Assembly (NCBI GenBank): GCA_040387375.1
Contig: JAZKDW010000024.1
Span: 194,856-258,855 of the forward strand
Direction: 5' to 3'
DNA: 64,000 nucleotides
Source: JAZKDW01 sp040387375
GTDB taxonomy: Bacteria; Pseudomonadota; Gammaproteobacteria; Burkholderiales; Burkholderiaceae_D
Shown: piece after piece, positions 56,253 to 64,000 of the stretch
Layout: every line of letters starts with the position of its first letter
Numbering within the stretch: the stretch's first letter is position 1
Translations under genes and position numbers: made by a program
Notes under the pieces: model-generated
Told to the model about the DNA's origin: nothing
The model's database searches: none
Seen by the model: the letters and a program-made list of their open reading frames with translations, nothing else

Positions 56253-58346
56253 CTACGGCAGCGCAAGCCTGAGCACACTTCCTCCACTGCTCAGTGCGAG
56301 CGTATTGTGGTCAATGAATGTGAGAAAGGACGGCGCGCTCAGGCTGCCCGGCAAAGCGCCCAGCAAAATCCCTTGCTGACCGGCGACGCCGGCGATCGTG
56401 GTGACTACACCGGTTGCAATCGCGATCTGGCGGATCGTATGGTTGCCCATATCGGCTATATACAGGTTGCCGGCTGCATCGGTCGTGATGCCGCTCGGGT
56501 ACTGGAACCGCGCGGCCACGCCGATGCCATCCGTACTGCCGGGACTGCCTGCCGTCCCTAACGGCGTGCTCACTTCCCCGGTCGCAATGACAATCTTGCG
56601 AATGGTGTTGTTGTTCGCATCGGCTACATACAGGTCGCCGCTTCCATCCAGGGTGATGCCACGCGGGCCAGAGAACTGGGCGGCTGCGCCCGTGCCGTCG
56701 GCGCTGCCGAAACCGCCCGCCGTGCCGGCCAGCGTGCTGACCACGCCGGTCGCAATGACAATCTGGCGAATGGTGTTATTGGCTGTATCCGCTACGAACA
56801 GCTTGCCTGCCCCATCAGCGACGATCCCATGCGGGAACAGGAGCTGTGCGGTGAAGTCCGTGATCGTGCTTACCTCGCCGGTTGCAATCACGATCTTGCG
56901 GATCAGGCTGTTGTACGTATCGGCCACATACAGGTTGCCGGAGCCATCTGTCATAACGCCGACTGGCAACATGAACCGCGCTGCCGCGCCTGTGCCATCC
57001 GCGGTGCCGCTGCTGCCTGCCGTGCCGGCCAGTGTGCTCACTACGCCGTCCGGGGTAATCTTGCGGATCGTATGATTGTTGAAATCGGCGACATACAGAT
57101 TGCCGGCGCCATCGGCCGTGATGCCGTTCGGACCCTGGAACACCGCTGCCGCTCCCGTGCCGTCGATACTGCCTAATCTGGACGTCAAGCCGGCCAGCGT
57201 GCTGACTGCGCCGGTTCCGGCGACCATCTTGCGGATCGTGTAGTTAAATGTATCGGCCACATAGACGTTGCCGCTTGCATCCGCAGCGACGCCGCCTGGA
57301 TAACTGAATCGCGCGGCCGCGCCCGTGCCATCGGCACTCCCGCTCATATTTCCGGTGCCCGCCAGCGTAGTCACCTCGGCGGTCGTAATGACAATCTTGC
57401 GGATCGTATGGCTTAACGTATCCGCTACGTACAGATTGCCGGACGCATCCGCAGCAAGGCCGCCGGGGTTGCGGAAATTTGCAGCCCCCCCGATGCCATC
57501 CGCATCGCCGAACACGCCGGTAGTACCTGCAAACGTAGACACCACGCGGGTCGCAATCACAATCTTGCGAATTGTCTGGTTGCCTGTCTCGGCTACATAC
57601 AGGTTGCCGGCATCGACCGCGATCCCGTCAGGGTAAGCAAATCGCGCGGCGGCGCCAATACCATTCGTGCTGCCGAAGCCGCCTGCCGTGCCCGCCAGCG
57701 TCGTCACCGCGCCGGTAGCAATGACAATCTTGCGAATCGTGAAGTTGTCGGTATCGGTCACATACAGATTGCCCGCGGCATCGGCGGCGACACCGCGCGG
57801 TCTCTGGAAAAGTGCAGCCGCACCTGTGGCATCGGTGCTGCCGCTGCTGCCTGCGGTGCCTGCCAGAGTCGTCACAGCTGCAGTCGCAATGACGATCTGG
57901 CGGATCGTATGGTTTCCCTTATCGGCCACATACAGGTTGCCGAACGCATCGGCAGCGATGCCAGATGGCTCCTGGAAGCGCGCAAGCGCACCGTTGCCAT
58001 CCGCGCTCCCGCTGCTGCCCGCCGTGCCCGCCAATGTCGTCACCACCCCGGTCGCAATGACGACCTTGCGGATCGTATGGTTGTATGAATCGGCCACGTA
58101 GAGATTGCCGGACGCATCGGTTGCGACCGCATTCGGGCCGTAAAACCTTGCTGCTGTGCCGACAGCGTCCAGCGTTCCCGCACCGCCGATGTCACCGGCA
58201 ATCAACGACAACAGACCGATTCGAATAGCACCATCAATGCCAGGATCAGCGGGATCCAAAGTGTAAGGAATGCAAGACGCAAGGGCAACACACACCGCGC
58301 CGATCGTCAGCCTGGCAAGACCGCGAGTGGTGGAATTCATGCACAC
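56253..58346 (-). CDS. NHL-repeat beta-propeller lipoprotein (copy 2)
   Basis: The 697-residue protein begins with GTG (58346), placed seven bases after GGGGAG and matching the position of the ATG in the truncated copy; an ATG two codons later is the alternative. The lipobox is ALASC (Cys25). Eleven NHL units of about 56 residues plus a degenerate last one ('VLRLALP') make twelve. Between units 8 and 9 the usual 'ADGTGAAARF' loop is missing ('EVSTITDFTAQLLFPHGIVA'), as in copy 4. The gene follows copy 3 by 66 bp. Confidence 0.9.
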   Translation of the reverse strand: MCMNSTTRGLARLTIGAVCVALASCIPYTLDPADPGIDGAIRIGLLSLIAGDIGGAGTLDAVGTAARFYGPNAVATDASGNLYVADSYNHTIRKVVIATGVVTTLAGTAGSSGSADGNGALARFQEPSGIAADAFGNLYVADKGNHTIRQIVIATAAVTTLAGTAGSSGSTDATGAAALFQRPRGVAADAAGNLYVTDTDNFTIRKIVIATGAVTTLAGTAGGFGSTNGIGAAARFAYPDGIAVDAGNLYVAETGNQTIRKIVIATRVVSTFAGTTGVFGDADGIGGAANFRNPGGLAADASGNLYVADTLSHTIRKIVITTAEVTTLAGTGNMSGSADGTGAAARFSYPGGVAADASGNVYVADTFNYTIRKMVAGTGAVSTLAGLTSRLGSIDGTGAAAVFQGPNGITADGAGNLYVADFNNHTIRKITPDGVVSTLAGTAGSSGTADGTGAAARFMLPVGVMTDGSGNLYVADTYNSLIRKIVIATGEVSTITDFTAQLLFPHGIVADGAGKLFVADTANNTIRQIVIATGVVSTLAGTAGGFGSADGTGAAAQFSGPRGITLDGSGDLYVADANNNTIRKIVIATGEVSTPLGTAGSPGSTDGIGVAARFQYPSGITTDAAGNLYIADMGNHTIRQIAIATGVVTTIAGVAGQQGILLGALPGSLSAPSFLTFIDHNTLALSSGGSVLRLALP

Positions 58347-58412
58347 AAAAATGCTCCCCTCAAAATCACAGAATATTCTTCGCTGTGTTTTGTCAGCGGC
58401 AGCGATGCCACG

Positions 58413-60572
58413 CTACGGCAACTCGACCTTGACCACCCCCTGCGCGGTAGTCAGCGCAAGCGTCCTGGCATCAAGCGACGTGATGCCGTACGGAGAAGTC
58501 AGGCTGCCCGGCAAATCGCCCAGCAGTACGCCTTTCTGACCGGCGACCCCGACAGGCGTCGTGACAACACCGGTCGCGGTCTCGATCTTGCGCACCGTAT
58601 GGGTGTTAAATTCGGTCACATACACATTGCCCAGCGCATCGGCCGTGAGGTTGGCCGGGAACACGAACTGTGCAGCGGCGCCGGTGCCATCCGCGTTGCC
58701 GCTGCTGCCCGCCGTGCCGGCCAGCGTCGTCACCACCGCAGTTGCAATCACTATCTTGCGCACTGTCTTATTGCCCGAATCGGCCACATACAGATTGCCG
58801 GCGCCATCGGCCGTGATGCCGAACGGGTTTTGAAACTGTGCTGCCGCGCCAGTGGCATCCGTACTGCCGAAGCCGCCCGCGCTGCCCGCCAACGTGGTGA
58901 CTACGCCGGTGGCGATCACGATCTTGCGGATCATCTGATTGCTGGTATCAGCCACAAACAGGTTGCCGGCCCCATCGGCCGTGATGCTGCGCGGGAACCA
59001 GAAGCGCGCGGCCGCACCCGTGGCATCGGTGCTGCCATTGCTGCCGGCCGTGCCCGCCAGTGTGGTCACTTCGCCGGTGGCAATCACGATCTTGCGGATC
59101 ACATGATTGGACGTATCGGCCACATACAGATTGCCGGAAACATCTGTCGTAATGCCGTATGGAAAATCGAACTGTGCAGCCGCACCCGTGCCATCCGCGC
59201 TGCCACTGACGCCCGCCGTGCCGGCCAGCGTGGTCACCACCCCGGCAGGCGAAATCTGACGGATCGTATTGTTGTTCGAATCGGCGGCATACAGATTGCC
59301 GGAAGCATCGGCGCTGATGCCCCGTAGATCCAGAAACCGCGCGGCCGCGACCGTGCCGTCGGCGCTGCCGAAGCGTTCCACCGCACCTGCAAATGTGGTG
59401 ACAACCCCGGTTGCCGGCACGATCTTGCGGATAGTATTGTTGTCCGTGTCGGCCACATATACGTTACCGGTTGGATCGGCCGCGATACTGTATGGAGATT
59501 CGAATTGCGCGGCGGCGCCGGTGCCATCCGCGCTGCCGTTGCTGCCCGCCGTGCCCGCCAGCGTGGTGACGACGGCGGTCGCAATCACGATCTGGCGAAT
59601 CGTGTTGTGGTTAATGTCCGACACATACAGGTTGCCCAGGCCATCCGCCGTTATGCCCGACGGACCGTAGAACAAAGCGGCCGCGCCCACGCCGTCCGCA
59701 CTGCCGAAACTGGCCGCCGTCCCGGCCAGCGTGGTGACGACACCGGTCGCAATCACGATCTTGCGGATCGTGAAATTGGCTGTATCGGCCAGATACAGGT
59801 TGCCAGCCCCATCGCTCACCATGCCCCCCGGCCAGCGGAACCGCGCGGCCGCGCCCGTGCCATCCGTACTGCCGTTGCTGCCCGCCGTGCCCGCCAGCGT
59901 GGTGACAGCGCCGGTCGCAATCACGATCTGGCGGATCGTATGGTTGTCCGAATCGACTACATGCAGATTGCCGGCCCCATCGGTCGTCACGCCGATCGGG
60001 AAATTGAAGCGCGCAGCCGCGCCAGTGCCGTCCGTGCTGCCGAGGCTGCCCGGCGTGCCCGCCAGCGTAGTGACCACACCTGCAGGCGTGATCTGGCGGA
60101 TCGTATGGTTGATCGAATCAGCCACATACACATTGCCGGAGACATCGGTCGTGATGCCATATATCTCGCCGAACCGTGCGGCCGCGCCGGTGCCATCCGC
60201 GCTGCCGCTCGATCCCGCCGTGCCGGCCAATGTGATCACCACGCCGGCAGGGGTAATCTTGCGAATCGTAAAATTGTATGTATCAGCAACATACAGGTTG
60301 CCTGACCCATCCGCAGCGATCGCAGCCGGAGAATAAAACCGGGCATTGGTCGCGATGCCAGCGTTCACCGAACCGGCGCCGCCGATGTCGCCGGCAATCA
60401 GCGACAAGCCGGTCAGCAGGGCAACGGCACTATCCTGACCTTGAGCAGCCTCGCTCTCCGCGACGGTGTCATTCTCAAAAAAAGCGCCGCAAGCCGCCAG
60501 CGCCAGGCACAGCGCGCCGCTCGCCACCCAGCCCGGGCAGCGTCTGACTGAAGCCATGAAATTGAATTGCAT
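58413..60572 (-). CDS. NHL-repeat beta-propeller lipoprotein (copy 3)
   Basis: The ATG at 60572, six bases after GGGAG, gives 719 residues; the start parallels that of copy 4 (MQFNFMASVRR against MQVNVMVSIHR). The lipobox is LALAAC (Cys28). Eleven full NHL units and a degenerate last one ('GVVKVELP') make twelve, with no shortened unit. Repeats such as 'GNLYVADTYNFTIRKI' alternate with 'VTTLAGTAGSSGSADGTGAA'. Codon use is so regular that the opposite strand lacks stops over long stretches. Confidence 0.9.
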   Translation of the reverse strand: MQFNFMASVRRCPGWVASGALCLALAACGAFFENDTVAESEAAQGQDSAVALLTGLSLIAGDIGGAGSVNAGIATNARFYSPAAIAADGSGNLYVADTYNFTIRKITPAGVVITLAGTAGSSGSADGTGAAARFGEIYGITTDVSGNVYVADSINHTIRQITPAGVVTTLAGTPGSLGSTDGTGAAARFNFPIGVTTDGAGNLHVVDSDNHTIRQIVIATGAVTTLAGTAGSNGSTDGTGAAARFRWPGGMVSDGAGNLYLADTANFTIRKIVIATGVVTTLAGTAASFGSADGVGAAALFYGPSGITADGLGNLYVSDINHNTIRQIVIATAVVTTLAGTAGSNGSADGTGAAAQFESPYSIAADPTGNVYVADTDNNTIRKIVPATGVVTTFAGAVERFGSADGTVAAARFLDLRGISADASGNLYAADSNNNTIRQISPAGVVTTLAGTAGVSGSADGTGAAAQFDFPYGITTDVSGNLYVADTSNHVIRKIVIATGEVTTLAGTAGSNGSTDATGAAARFWFPRSITADGAGNLFVADTSNQMIRKIVIATGVVTTLAGSAGGFGSTDATGAAAQFQNPFGITADGAGNLYVADSGNKTVRKIVIATAVVTTLAGTAGSSGNADGTGAAAQFVFPANLTADALGNVYVTEFNTHTVRKIETATGVVTTPVGVAGQKGVLLGDLPGSLTSPYGITSLDARTLALTTAQGVVKVELP

Positions 60573-60626
60573 GAAATGCTCCCTGAAATTACCCACTTTT
60601 TGGGGCTACGTTCATCCAGTGCGACG

Positions 60627-62720
60627 CTACGGCAACACGATCCTGACCACACCATTCGAAGTAGTTACCGCCAGCGTATTGACGCCAATGAAGGCGACGC
60701 CGTACGGTTCAGTCAGGCCGCCCGGCAAATCGCCCAGGCCGACCCCTTGCTGGCCGGCGACCCCGGCCACCGTGGTCACCACGCCAGTTGCTGCCACGAT
60801 CTTGCGGATCGTGTTGTTGGACGTATCCGCCACAAACAGGTTACCGGCCCCATCGGCCGTGATGCCCAATGGGAAATCGAACAGCGCGGCCGCCCCGGTG
60901 CCATCCACGCTGCCCCGGCTGCCCGGCGTGCCCGCCAGGGTGGTCACTTCGCCGGTGGCAATCACGATCTTGCGGATCGTATGGTTGTTCGTATCGGTGA
61001 CATACAGGTTGCCCAAGCCATCGGCCGTTATGCCGACCGGGAACTCGAACCTCGCGGCCGCGCCGGTGCCATCCGTGCTACCTGTGACGCCCACGGTGCC
61101 CGCAAATGTGGTGACGACGCCAGTCGCAATCACCACCTTGCGGATCACGCTGTTGCCGTTATCGGCCACATACAGGTTGCCCGCTCCATCGACCGCGACG
61201 CCGAAGGGAAAAGTGAATCCGCTTGCCACAGTGGTGACAACGCCAGCCGGCGTAACCTGGCGGATCAAATGGTTGTCGGCATCACCTATATAGAGGTTGC
61301 CGGAGGCATCGATCGTGATACCGAATGGGTTATAGAATTGCGCGGCCGCGCCGACGCCATCCGCGTTGCCATTGCTGCCCGCCGTGCCCGCCAGCGTGGT
61401 GACGATGCCATCCGGCGTAATCTTGCGAATCGTATGGTTGCTCCCATCGGCGACATACATGTTGCCCGACGCATCGGTCGTTATGCCGGTCGGCTCCTCG
61501 AACCGCGCGGCCGCGCCGATGCCGTCCGCACTGCCGGCGCTTTCAATTGCGCCGGCAAATGTGGTGACAACCGCAGTCGCAGGCACGATCTGGCGGATCG
61601 TATGGTTGTCCGTGTCGGTGATATACACGTTGCCGGATGGATCGGCCGCAATACTGTATGGATACTCGAATCGCGCGGCCGCACCTGTGCCATCCGCACT
61701 GCCGGTGCTGTGCGCCGTGCCCGCCAGCGTGGTGACGACGCCGGTCGCGATCACGACCTGCCGGATCGTATGGGCGATCACGTCGGTCACAAACAGGTTA
61801 CCCAGGCCATCGATCGTAATGCCGGCTGGGTACTCGAACTGCGCGGCCGCGCCGATCCCATCCGCATCGCCCCAGCTGCCGGCCGTACCCACAGGCGTGG
61901 TGACAACGCCGGTCGCAATCACGATCTGGCGGATCGTGTAATTGGACGTATCGGCCACATACAGGTTGCCGGCCCCATCGCTCACAATGCCTCTCGGCCA
62001 TTGGAAGCGCGCGGCCGCGCCAGTGCCATTCGTGCTGCCGCCGCTGCCTGCGGTACCCGCCAGCGTGGTGACGACGCCGGTCGCAATCACGATCTGACGG
62101 ATCGTATGGTTGTTCGTATCGGCCACGAACAGGTTACCGGCCCCATCCGGGATCAGGCCGACCGGGAAATTGAAGCGCGCAGCCGCGCCTGTGCCATTCG
62201 TGCTGCCGGCGCTGCCGGCCGTGCCCGCCAGCGTGGTGACCACACCTGCCGGCGTGATCTGGCGGATCGTATGGTTGGTCGAATCGGCGACATACACATT
62301 GCCGGAGACATCGGCCGTGATGCCATATATCTCGTCGAATCGTGCGGCCGCGCCGGTGCCGTCCGCGCTGCCGCTGAAGCCTGCCGTGCCCGCCAGCGTG
62401 GTCACCACGCCGGTGGCAATCACAATCTTGCGGATCGTATGGTTGTCCCGCTCCGCCACAAACAGATTGCCCAAGCCATCCGCAGCGATCGCAATCGGCG
62501 AATAAAACCGGGCATCGATCGCGATGGCAGCGTTCACCGAACCGATGCCGCCGATGTTCCCGGCGATCAGCGACAAGCCGGGCGGCAAGCTCGGCTGGAC
62601 GGCTGTATCGACAACCTCTTCCTCAATGGGAGGAAAACACGCAGCCAGCGACAGGCAAAGAGCGCCGGTCACCAGCCAGGCAAGGCAGCGGTGGATGGAA
62701 ACCATGACATTGACTTGCAT
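60627..62720 (-). CDS. NHL-repeat beta-propeller lipoprotein (copy 4)
   Basis: The 697-residue protein starts with ATG seven bases after AAGGGA. Signal peptide with lipobox LSLAAC (Cys28), then a short acidic linker (FPPIEEE) and twelve repeat units, the last degenerate ('GVVRIVLP'). The loop between units 8 and 9 is shortened ('VTTVASGFTFPFGVAVDG'). It is nearly identical over long stretches to copy 5, including 246 bp without a difference. 54 bp separate it from copy 3. Confidence 0.9.
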   Translation of the reverse strand: MQVNVMVSIHRCLAWLVTGALCLSLAACFPPIEEEVVDTAVQPSLPPGLSLIAGNIGGIGSVNAAIAIDARFYSPIAIAADGLGNLFVAERDNHTIRKIVIATGVVTTLAGTAGFSGSADGTGAAARFDEIYGITADVSGNVYVADSTNHTIRQITPAGVVTTLAGTAGSAGSTNGTGAAARFNFPVGLIPDGAGNLFVADTNNHTIRQIVIATGVVTTLAGTAGSGGSTNGTGAAARFQWPRGIVSDGAGNLYVADTSNYTIRQIVIATGVVTTPVGTAGSWGDADGIGAAAQFEYPAGITIDGLGNLFVTDVIAHTIRQVVIATGVVTTLAGTAHSTGSADGTGAAARFEYPYSIAADPSGNVYITDTDNHTIRQIVPATAVVTTFAGAIESAGSADGIGAAARFEEPTGITTDASGNMYVADGSNHTIRKITPDGIVTTLAGTAGSNGNADGVGAAAQFYNPFGITIDASGNLYIGDADNHLIRQVTPAGVVTTVASGFTFPFGVAVDGAGNLYVADNGNSVIRKVVIATGVVTTFAGTVGVTGSTDGTGAAARFEFPVGITADGLGNLYVTDTNNHTIRKIVIATGEVTTLAGTPGSRGSVDGTGAAALFDFPLGITADGAGNLFVADTSNNTIRKIVAATGVVTTVAGVAGQQGVGLGDLPGGLTEPYGVAFIGVNTLAVTTSNGVVRIVLP

Positions 62721-62779
62721 GACGATGTCCCTTAAAAAGTGAAATTATTTTCTGCTTGCCTACACCAGATCCGGCTGGA

Positions 62780-64000
62780 CTACGGCAACACGATCCTGAC
62801 CACACCATTCGCAGTGGTTACCACCAGCGTATTGGCGCCAATGTAGGTGATGCCATACGGTTCAGTCAGGCCGCCCGGCAAATCGCCCAGGCCGACCCCT
62901 TGCTGGCCGGCGACCCCGGCAACCGTGGTGACCTCGCCAGTTGCCGCCACGATCTTGCGGATCGTGTTGTTGTCCGTATCGACCACATACAAATTGCCGG
63001 CGGCATCCGCGGTGATGTCATTCGGGTAACCGAACTGCGCGGCCGCACCGATGCCATCCGCGCTGCCCCATATGCCTGGCGTGCCCGCCGGGGTCGTCAC
63101 TTCGCCGGTGGCAATCACGATCTTGCGGATCGTCTGGTTGCCCGTGTCGCCGACATACAGGTTGCCCAGGCCATCGGCCGTTATGGCGATCGGAGAATCG
63201 AACTGCGCAGCCGCGCCGATGCCATCCGTGCTACCTGTGACGCCCACGGTGCCCGCCAGCGTGGTGACGACGCCGGTCGCAATCACCACTTTGCGGATGA
63301 CGTTGTCGCCGACATCGGTCACATACAGGTTCCCCGCTCCATCAACAGCAACACCCATGGGAAAATTGAATCCGCTCGCCAATGTGGTAACGACGCCGGC
63401 CGGCGTAACCTGGCGGATCACCTGGTTGTTGGCATCGGCTACATACAGGTTGCCGGAGGCATCGATCGTGATACCGAATGGGTTATCGAATTGCGCGGCC
63501 GCACCCGTGCCATCCGCGCTGCCGCTGCTGCCCGCCGTGCCCGCCAGCGTAGTGACAACGCCATCCGGCGCAATCTTACGGATCGTATTGTTGCTCGTAT
63601 CGGCGACATACAGGTTGCCCGACGCATCGGCCGTTATGCCGGTCGGCTCCTCGAACAGCGCGACCGCGCCGATGCCATCCGCACTGCCGGCGCTTTCAAT
63701 TGCGCCGGCAAATGTGGTGACAACCGCAGTCGCAGGCACGATCTGGCGGATCGTATGGTTGTCCGTGTCGGTGATATACACGTTGCCGGATGGATCGGCC
63801 GCAATACTGTATGGATACTCGAATCGCGCGGCCGCACCTGTGCCATCCGCACTGCCGGTGCTGTGCGCCGTGCCCGCCAGCGTGGTGACGACGCCGGTCG
63901 CGATCACGACCTGCCGGATCGTATGGGCGGTCACGTCGGTCACAAACAGGTTACCCAGGCCATCGAGCGCAATGCCGGCTGGGTACTCGAACTGCGCGGC
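62780..64000 (-). CDS. NHL-repeat beta-propeller lipoprotein (copy 5), 5' end outside the window
   Basis: The frame is open to the window edge; 406 C-terminal residues are visible. They correspond unit by unit to repeats 5-12 of copy 4, including the shortened loop after unit 8 ('VTTLASGFNFPMGVAVDG') and the terminal 'GVVRIVLP'. The start, signal peptide and first units must lie beyond position 64000. 59 bp separate its stop from the start of copy 4, and further copies may follow outside the window. Confidence 0.9.
   Translation of the reverse strand, partial: AAQFEYPAGIALDGLGNLFVTDVTAHTIRQVVIATGVVTTLAGTAHSTGSADGTGAAARFEYPYSIAADPSGNVYITDTDNHTIRQIVPATAVVTTFAGAIESAGSADGIGAVALFEEPTGITADASGNLYVADTSNNTIRKIAPDGVVTTLAGTAGSSGSADGTGAAAQFDNPFGITIDASGNLYVADANNQVIRQVTPAGVVTTLASGFNFPMGVAVDGAGNLYVTDVGDNVIRKVVIATGVVTTLAGTVGVTGSTDGIGAAAQFDSPIAITADGLGNLYVGDTGNQTIRKIVIATGEVTTPAGTPGIWGSADGIGAAAQFGYPNDITADAAGNLYVVDTDNNTIRKIVAATGEVTTVAGVAGQQGVGLGDLPGGLTEPYGITYIGANTLVVTTANGVVRIVLP

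Noticed and set aside
60567..62735. 722-codon open frame on the plus strand
   Set aside because: It is the exact antisense of NHL copy 4, has no ribosome site, and consists of low-complexity Arg/Gly/His-rich repeats that mirror the sense repeats.
56253..64000. Tandem DNA repeats of about 168 bp as a satellite or mobile element
   Set aside because: The period equals one 56-residue NHL unit, the reading frame is kept, and divergence concentrates on synonymous-looking positions and loop residues, so this is protein-coding repetition.

Overview
The window looks like chromosome of a betaproteobacterium, most likely Burkholderiales (Oxalobacteraceae or a relative). This is an inference from the GC-rich codon use, two Bug-type (TctC) periplasmic receptors, a Liv-type ABC transporter joined to acyl-CoA catabolism, an AtuA-family protein, and scattered REP-like palindromes (CGTCATTCCCGCG...CGGGAATCCA). 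No rRNA, tRNA, CRISPR array, insertion sequence or phage gene was recognised.

Layout. 1-386: 3' end of an HlyD-type adaptor gene. 550-6202: two GGDEF-EAL cyclic-di-GMP proteins, one with a periplasmic sensor and one with an MHYT sensor, flanking a Nudix hydrolase. 6360-13589: an MFS permease, a Pat-like acyl-CoA synthetase/acetyltransferase, and a glycosyltransferase next to a debranching-type glycosidase. 13603-15115: a HipBA toxin-antitoxin module with two operator palindromes and a promoter that predicts a leaderless mRNA. 15168-22293: a Bug receptor, a DMT permease, a GIY-YIG protein, then a Bug receptor/two flavin monooxygenases operon with a divergent LysR regulator. 22290-26382: a stress group on the minus strand (hemerythrin, KatE catalase, a 25-residue membrane peptide, DUF883, a PA2169-family protein and a 70-residue unknown).

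26831-48406 is one large catabolic locus. A divergent pair (acyl-CoA dehydrogenase and a PaaG-like crotonase) faces a long plus-strand run: leader peptide, LivF, LivG, acyl-CoA ligase, LivH, LivM, binding protein, PECR-like SDR, hydratase, TetR regulator, a three-part biotin-dependent carboxylase (BC, BCCP, CT), a second acyl-CoA synthetase, a nitronate monooxygenase-like flavoprotein, an HCCA-isomerase-like protein, another hydratase and AtuA. Uptake, CoA activation, dehydrogenation, carboxylation and hydration are all represented. This resembles acyclic terpene (Atu) and leucine (Liu) catabolism, with a branched acid as the likely substrate (inference).

48489-64000, all minus strand, is the most unusual part. 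It holds four NHL-repeat lipoproteins that are complete or nearly so, a fifth that leaves the window, and a sixth reduced to its signal peptide and joined to a piece of an unrelated epimerase gene. Three complete copies have eleven standard plus one degenerate blade-like repeats, and the isolated copy has ten plus one. A four-gene operon (membrane-fusion-like protein, helical protein, TelA-family protein, multi-pass membrane protein) sits inside the array. The NHL copies are diverging and recombining, shown by a 246-bp identical segment between two of them. The array and the enclosed TelA operon are the best candidate here for an undescribed envelope system.
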